DNA of 43,017 nucleotides from Myxococcales bacterium. Its GTDB lineage: Bacteria; Myxococcota_A; Polyangia; Palsa-1104; SHYY01. Below, in pieces: positions 38,041-43,017 of the stretch (its first letter is position 1; each line of letters opens with the position of its first letter). The DNA lies in NCBI GenBank assembly GCA_023248875.1, contig JAHFDT010000004.1:1-43017 (forward strand), read 5' to 3'. The notes below the pieces were generated by a model. That model worked only from the letters and a program-made list of their open reading frames with translations, did not search any database and was not told where the DNA came from. Made by a program: the position numbers and the translations under genes.

Positions 38041-39662
38041 AGGCACCTCTCTTGGCTATGGTAACGCGGGCCCTCGGGCAGGGCCAAATTTTTGGCCAGC
38101 TCTCCCAGCGTCAGAGAAACCATCCGAACCTCACCAGGCCCTCGCAGGGCGATGAAGCGAATCGCTCCATCCCGGCGCTTCTTATCGCTGGCCACGTAGT
38201 CCCAAACCTCCGGGCGAAGCTGGCGGTCCAGCTCCACCGGGAGTCCCAATCGGCCCACCACGGCCCGCAGCCGATCCTCAAATCCCGTGGGGCTGCCGAG
38301 CCGCTCTCCCACGCGCGCCGCAGCGAGCAATCCGAGCGCCACCGCCTCGCCATGCCGCAATTCAGGTGCCGTCCGTTCGAAAGCGTGGCCGAGCGTATGG
38401 CCCAAGTTGAGCAGCCGCCGGCCACCAGTCGGATCGCGCTCCCTCTCGTCCGCTGCGACGATACGGACCTTCGCCTGGACCGCCCGCTCGATCAGCGGTG
38501 CCAGCCCCTCGCCTTCCCGAAGCTGCTCGGCCTCGGCAACCAGTCGTTCCCAGGGCGCTCCACCGACGAGTAGGATCCCCTTGAGCAGCTCGCCAAGCCC
38601 GGAGATCCGGTCGTGTGGTGCCAGGGTGCGGAGCATGGCCGCATCGCAATGAACCCATAGCGGCTGATGAAAGGTTCCCAGCAGGTTTTTTCCCGACGGT
38701 AGATTCACCCCGGTCTTACCGCCGATGGCCGCATCGATCTGCGCCAAGAGCGTGGTGGGAACCGCCACCCAGGCGACACCACGAAACAGCAGCGATGCGA
38801 CCAAGCCCGCCAGATCACACACCGCGCCACCGCCGAGCGCCACGACGATGCCCTCGCGGTCGAGAGAGGTACATAGCGATTCGGCAAGCCGCTCTACTTC
38901 CGCCCAGCGCTTGGCCCACTCCCCCTCGGGCACCAGGGCCACGGTCACGCGAAAGCCGCGCTCTTCTAGCGCTGTGCGGTAGCGTGCCAGATGAAGAGCG
39001 GCAATTCGTTCATCGGTGACGATGGCGACTTGCGCCAGCGGCCGACGAAGTGCCAGTTCGTGCGCAAAGCGCAGCGCGGCACCATCGTGGGGATCGAAGA
39101 GGACTGGGTACCGCGCCTCACCCAGCTCGACCCACGTCGCCCGCGAAGTGAGCCACTCCAAGATCTCGTGCCCCACCGCATCGACCGAACGGCCACGCCG
39201 ATCGAGGACGAAATCGGCCCGGGAGTAACCGGGTGTGCGCTCGGCCAAGAGCCCCCGCCAAAGTGGCCGGTGCAATCGCGCTGGCACCGATGAAAAGAGC
39301 GGCCGGGCGACGCTATCGAAGTCCGCCATCACCTCATCGGGAGAGGCCCGCAACCAAACCACACGGCCGACACGCTGCATCGCAACGATGTTTTCTTCCG
39401 TGGTCGTGCCTCCGCCGGTTGCGATCACCGCATTCGTGCCGACGCGCGCCAGCTCCTCGACCGCTGCCGCTTCACGCTGACGAAAAGCCGCTTCGCCATC
39501 ATCGGCAAACTGCTCGGCGAGCGACCGACCGACACGCTCCTCGATCCTGCGATCGAGATCGCAAAACGGCCAGCTGAGCGCATCGGCCAGCCAGCGCCCG
39601 AGCGTGCTCTTGCCCACCCCCGCCGCTCCTACGAGCCACAGGATTTCCTGGTTAAAATGCAA
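38037..39662 (-). CDS. aroKB: Bifunctional shikimate kinase / 3-dehydroquinate synthase
   Basis: Shikimate kinase P-loop GAAGVGKSTLGRWLA then DHQS (EVERLAESLCTSLDREGIVVALGGGAVCDLAGLVAS...). TTG start at 39662 proposed, inside the aroC end. Confidence 0.85.
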   Translation of the reverse strand: MHFNQEILWLVGAAGVGKSTLGRWLADALSWPFCDLDRRIEERVGRSLAEQFADDGEAAFRQREAAAVEELARVGTNAVIATGGGTTTEENIVAMQRVGRVVWLRASPDEVMADFDSVARPLFSSVPARLHRPLWRGLLAERTPGYSRADFVLDRRGRSVDAVGHEILEWLTSRATWVELGEARYPVLFDPHDGAALRFAHELALRRPLAQVAIVTDERIAALHLARYRTALEERGFRVTVALVPEGEWAKRWAEVERLAESLCTSLDREGIVVALGGGAVCDLAGLVASLLFRGVAWVAVPTTLLAQIDAAIGGKTGVNLPSGKNLLGTFHQPLWVHCDAAMLRTLAPHDRISGLGELLKGILLVGGAPWERLVAEAEQLREGEGLAPLIERAVQAKVRIVAADERERDPTGGRRLLNLGHTLGHAFERTAPELRHGEAVALGLLAAARVGERLGSPTGFEDRLRAVVGRLGLPVELDRQLRPEVWDYVASDKKRRDGAIRFIALRGPGEVRMVSLTLGELAKNLALPEGPRYHSQERCL

Positions 39663-40797
39663 GCGACTCGCGCAGAGGAAGCACACGCGCCTCCAGCTCG
39701 GCCATGGTGGCACCTCCCGTGCGCTCCAGCAGGGCATCGGCCAACACTAGTGCCACCGCGGCTTCCGCGACCACGGCCGCCGCGGGCACTGCACAGCAGT
39801 CGGTCCGCTCCTTGTGCGCCAGCACCGCTTCGCCGCTCACCAAATCGACCGAGGGCAGCGGCCGCCCCAGCGTCGGCAGCGGCTTCATCGCCGCGCGCAC
39901 CACCAGGGGCTCGCCATTCGACAGTCCGCCCTCGATACCACCGGCGCGATTGGTCGGACGCGCGAATCGATCTCCTTGCCGCACGAGGGCATCGTGCACC
40001 TCCGAGCCGCGTGCTGCAGTGGCCGCAAATCCCAGGCCCACCTCGATCCCCTTGACGGCCGGAATCGCCATCAGCGCCTCGGCCAGCCGCGCGTCGAGCC
40101 TCCCCGTCGGGGTCGCATGGCTGCCGAGCCCCGGCACCATGCCCCACGCCACCACCTCGACCACGCCACCGAGACTATCGCCCTGGGCCTGCGCCGTCTC
40201 GATCGCTGGTACCATCTCAGCGCTGGTTGCCCGATCCGCACAGCCCACCTCGCTCGCGAGCACCCGCGCGCGTATTTCGGCCCCATCACCGTGGAGCGGT
40301 GGGGCTCGCACATTCCCGATTTGGACCACATGCCCGAGTAGCTCTATCCCGCAACGCGCGAGCATGAGCTGCACCACCGCTCCTGCCGCCACCTGCACCG
40401 CCGTCCCGCGCGCACTCGCACGCTCGGCAATCTCGCGGGCATCACGCAGTCCAAATTTGATCGCACCGGCGAAATCGACATGGCCCGGCCGGGGCCGAGT
40501 GATCGCCACCGCTTCGGTAGGCGGCGCAAAGGGGTCCATCGAGTCGCGCCAAAAATCGCGGTTGCGCACCAGCAGCGCCAGGGGCGAACCGATCGTTCGG
40601 CCGCCCCGCAACCCTGCCAGAACCTCGACCCGGTCCTCTTCGATCTTCATCCGCCCGCTACGCCCCACACCCCGCTGCCGCCGCTCGAGCGCCCGATCGA
40701 TCGCCTCGCGCGCTACTTCGAGCCCCTGCGGAAGGCCCTCCAGAATGGCCACGAGCGCAGGGCCATGTGACTCACCGGCCGTCGTCAACTTCAACAT
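39652..40797 (-). CDS. aroC: Chorismate synthase
   Basis: MLKLTTAGESHGPALVAILEGLPQGL, RRQRGVGRSGRMKIEEDRVE. Confidence 0.95.
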   Translation of the reverse strand: MLKLTTAGESHGPALVAILEGLPQGLEVAREAIDRALERRQRGVGRSGRMKIEEDRVEVLAGLRGGRTIGSPLALLVRNRDFWRDSMDPFAPPTEAVAITRPRPGHVDFAGAIKFGLRDAREIAERASARGTAVQVAAGAVVQLMLARCGIELLGHVVQIGNVRAPPLHGDGAEIRARVLASEVGCADRATSAEMVPAIETAQAQGDSLGGVVEVVAWGMVPGLGSHATPTGRLDARLAEALMAIPAVKGIEVGLGFAATAARGSEVHDALVRQGDRFARPTNRAGGIEGGLSNGEPLVVRAAMKPLPTLGRPLPSVDLVSGEAVLAHKERTDCCAVPAAAVVAEAAVALVLADALLERTGGATMAELEARVLPLRESLAF

Positions 40798-40801
40798 CTG
40801 C

Positions 40802-41007
40802 TAGACCGCTTTCAGGTCAAATTGAGCGACTGCGGCGATCCCCTCTGCCTCGGCCGCAGACGTCCTCGGACCGGGGGACCCCGATCTCTTCGGCGAGTGC
40901 TTCGTCTCTTCTCCTTGGATTACTGCTAGTAGTCCTGCGTCGTCGCTCCTCGCCTCACCTCGATCTGGTCCGCCTCGTTCGCTCACGTTTAACCTGAAAG
41001 CGGTCTA
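40802..41007. mobile_element. MITE-like element C (TIR tagaccgctttcaggt[c/t]aaa)
   Basis: Left end tagaccgctttcaggtcaaa versus reverse complement of right end tttaacctgaaagcggtcta: 19/20 identical; TA on both sides; no transposase ORF. Confidence 0.88.
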
Positions 41008-43017
41008 ACGACGAAGCGCGGTCGCTCGATTGACGATCCGCGGCGTGATGAAGATGAGCAGCTCCGTACGGTTGTCCGATTCCGTCTTATTCTTGAACAA
41101 CCAACCCAGAATAGGGATGTCCCCGAGAAACGGGATCTTCCGTTGATTCGCGCTGGTAGTGCGCTGATAAATTCCGCCGATGACCGCGGTATCGCCGTCG
41201 GCTACCAGCATCTCCGTCTTGGCCACCTTGCGGGAAATGCCCGGCGTCCCACCGGTGGTCTGCACCGACTGGTCGGGCTGGTTCTTCGTGACGTTGACGA
41301 CCATCATGATGCTGCCATCGTTGGTCACATGGGGCTTGACAGTCAAACTCAAGTTCGCATCCACGAACGTAGTCTGGGGCCCGAGTGCGCTGACGACCGT
41401 GATCGGTATTGCAGTGCCCGACAGGATCGAGGCTTCGACATTATCCAACGTGGTGATCTTGGGAGCCGATAGAATCCGGATATTGCCCGTGCTCTCCTCG
41501 GCACTCAGACGCAGGTTCAAATTATAGTTCCCGGTGAGCGAACCGAGGTTCAGCCCGACCACGCCTGACCCACCGGGCAGATTCACCACGTAGTTGGGCG
41601 ACCCCGACAGCCCCACAATGTCCGTGGCCGCTCCACCCGCGGCTCCCGCAATTCCAATCGTCGAGGGAAAGCCTATCCCCGTGGGATTTCCGGTGGCTGC
41701 CGAAGCGATTCCACCGCCTCCCCACTGGATGCCTAGCCCCCGCGAAAATTTGCTATCGGCTTCGACGATTCTAGCTTCGATGAGCACCTCGGGCGTCGGC
41801 GTGTCGAGGCTGCGCACCAGCTCTTCGGCATTCTTGATATTGCCCGGCAGGTCGGAGACGATCAGCGTGTTGGTCCGATCGTCGACGGAGATACGCGCCC
41901 AGCCCGATAGGACGTCTTGAACGCGCGGAATGATCTTGGTCGCTTCGGCGTAGGAGACCGGGATGAGGCGCGTGATCGGCGGCTGCAGTTGCACCATGTG
42001 CTCGCGCCGCGAAATCTCCTGCTCGAGCTCCTTCTCTAGCACCCCCTGAGGCGCCACCCGGATCAGATTGCGCTCGCGCACCATGCCGAGCCCTTTGGCG
42101 CGCAGGATCACCTCGAGCGCCTGATCCCACGGTACGTCGCGCATACGGATGGTGACAGCGCCTTTCACATCATCGGTGGTCACGATATTGACCTGTCCGA
42201 CATCGGAAATGAGACGCAGCAGGTTATGGATATCGGCGTCCTTGAAATCGAGGTCCATCCGCCGTCCGGCATACTTCTTCATCGAACCGACGAGCGGTCG
42301 TGACTGCACCATCGAAGAGTCGCCCGCAGGGGGGCCAGGCGCCGTTGGTGGCGGACTCGCCGGCTGCTGTGGCGGCTGGGGTGGGCCCTTGGGCGGCTCG
42401 GCCACCTGCAGCGGCAGTGTGTTCAGCCCAAATCCGGCCACCTTGGCCGGTGGGAAGGAGCCACTCGAGGCCACTGCCTTCGGAAAGCGCCAGACGATCT
42501 TCGTCTCTGGCTTTGCCCCGTGTCGACGGCGAGTCGGCTCCATCTTGAGCTCCGGTTCGGTCGCCGCCGCCAGCTGCGCCACCAGCCGCACCGCGCCTGG
42601 CTGCTCGGGATCGAGGTAGGCCGAGACCGAAGTGACCGGCCCGTGAAAAGCCGTGGTATCGAGCGTGCGCGCCAACTGTTTCGGCAGTACAGCCCCTTTG
42701 AACTGCAACGAAGCGCGTGGCTGCCCCGGTTCCATCGCCAGTTTCGTGATCTCCGGCTGACCGCGCACCAGGATCTCGACCCGAGCCGCGTGGGTGCTGT
42801 CACGAAATTGGACATCCAAGATCTCGACCACCGGCTTCGTGGGTTGCTCGACAAACACCGCCTGAGCCGGTTTCGTGGGGGGGTCCGAAGCCGCCGGCTT
42901 CGGCGCCAAGACGGACGGCTTTACCGACTCCTTCGCTACGCCATGGGCGACCGGCTTCTCGACCGTCGGCTTGGCCACCGCGCTCACTGCCGACTTGACC
43001 AGATCCTTCTGGATCGG
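41005..43017 (-). CDS. pilQ: Type IV pilus secretin PilQ (5' end runs off the window)
   Basis: AMIN-like N-terminus, MDLDFKDADIHNLLRLISDVGQVNIV, secretin domain ending FLGDIPILGWLFKNK...LLIFITPRIV. Stop TAG formed with element C. Confidence 0.93.
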   Translation of the reverse strand, partial: PIQKDLVKSAVSAVAKPTVEKPVAHGVAKESVKPSVLAPKPAASDPPTKPAQAVFVEQPTKPVVEILDVQFRDSTHAARVEILVRGQPEITKLAMEPGQPRASLQFKGAVLPKQLARTLDTTAFHGPVTSVSAYLDPEQPGAVRLVAQLAAATEPELKMEPTRRRHGAKPETKIVWRFPKAVASSGSFPPAKVAGFGLNTLPLQVAEPPKGPPQPPQQPASPPPTAPGPPAGDSSMVQSRPLVGSMKKYAGRRMDLDFKDADIHNLLRLISDVGQVNIVTTDDVKGAVTIRMRDVPWDQALEVILRAKGLGMVRERNLIRVAPQGVLEKELEQEISRREHMVQLQPPITRLIPVSYAEATKIIPRVQDVLSGWARISVDDRTNTLIVSDLPGNIKNAEELVRSLDTPTPEVLIEARIVEADSKFSRGLGIQWGGGGIASAATGNPTGIGFPSTIGIAGAAGGAATDIVGLSGSPNYVVNLPGGSGVVGLNLGSLTGNYNLNLRLSAEESTGNIRILSAPKITTLDNVEASILSGTAIPITVVSALGPQTTFVDANLSLTVKPHVTNDGSIMMVVNVTKNQPDQSVQTTGGTPGISRKVAKTEMLVADGDTAVIGGIYQRTTSANQRKIPFLGDIPILGWLFKNKTESDNRTELLIFITPRIVNRATALRR

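Noticed and set aside
40801-40986. 61-aa ORF spanning most of element C on the minus strand
   Set aside because: Low-complexity composition, no recognisable domain; easily produced by chance in a GC-rich inverted-repeat element.

Overview
High-GC window that looks like a Myxococcota/Polyangia-type genome (inferred from gene content: FrzS-like and MXAN_5187-like proteins, FHA-sigma54 activator, PilQ, many small Cys-rich lipoproteins). It is mostly ordinary chromosomal coding sequence: tolQ-tolR-tolA-tolB-ppx, adenosine deaminase, hflX, pcnB, a three-gene 2Fe-2S/FAD oxidoreductase operon, and a pilQ-aroC-aroKB-...-aroQ-accB-accC-TPR block. The most interesting signal is a set of four small inverted-repeat, MITE-like insertions from three terminal-repeat families (4534-4724; 12792-12870 and 23941-24101; 40802-41007). 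All four sit at a Y-TA-R site, apparently with TA duplicated. Three of the four lie exactly in the TA of a stop codon; one of these lies in a TA that two convergent stop codons would have shared. The first base of each element (G) recreates TAG. The fourth lies near the start of a response-regulator gene and replaces its start and N-terminus in frame. Removing each element in silico restores sensible gene ends. Two of the elements with unrelated termini also seem to share a hairpin core. Other points: several short perfect tandem repeats next to or inside genes, a FrzS-like pseudo-receiver, a rhomboid-like protein without the expected catalytic His, and two lipoprotein genes with no canonical start codon. 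No RNA genes or CRISPR arrays were recognised.
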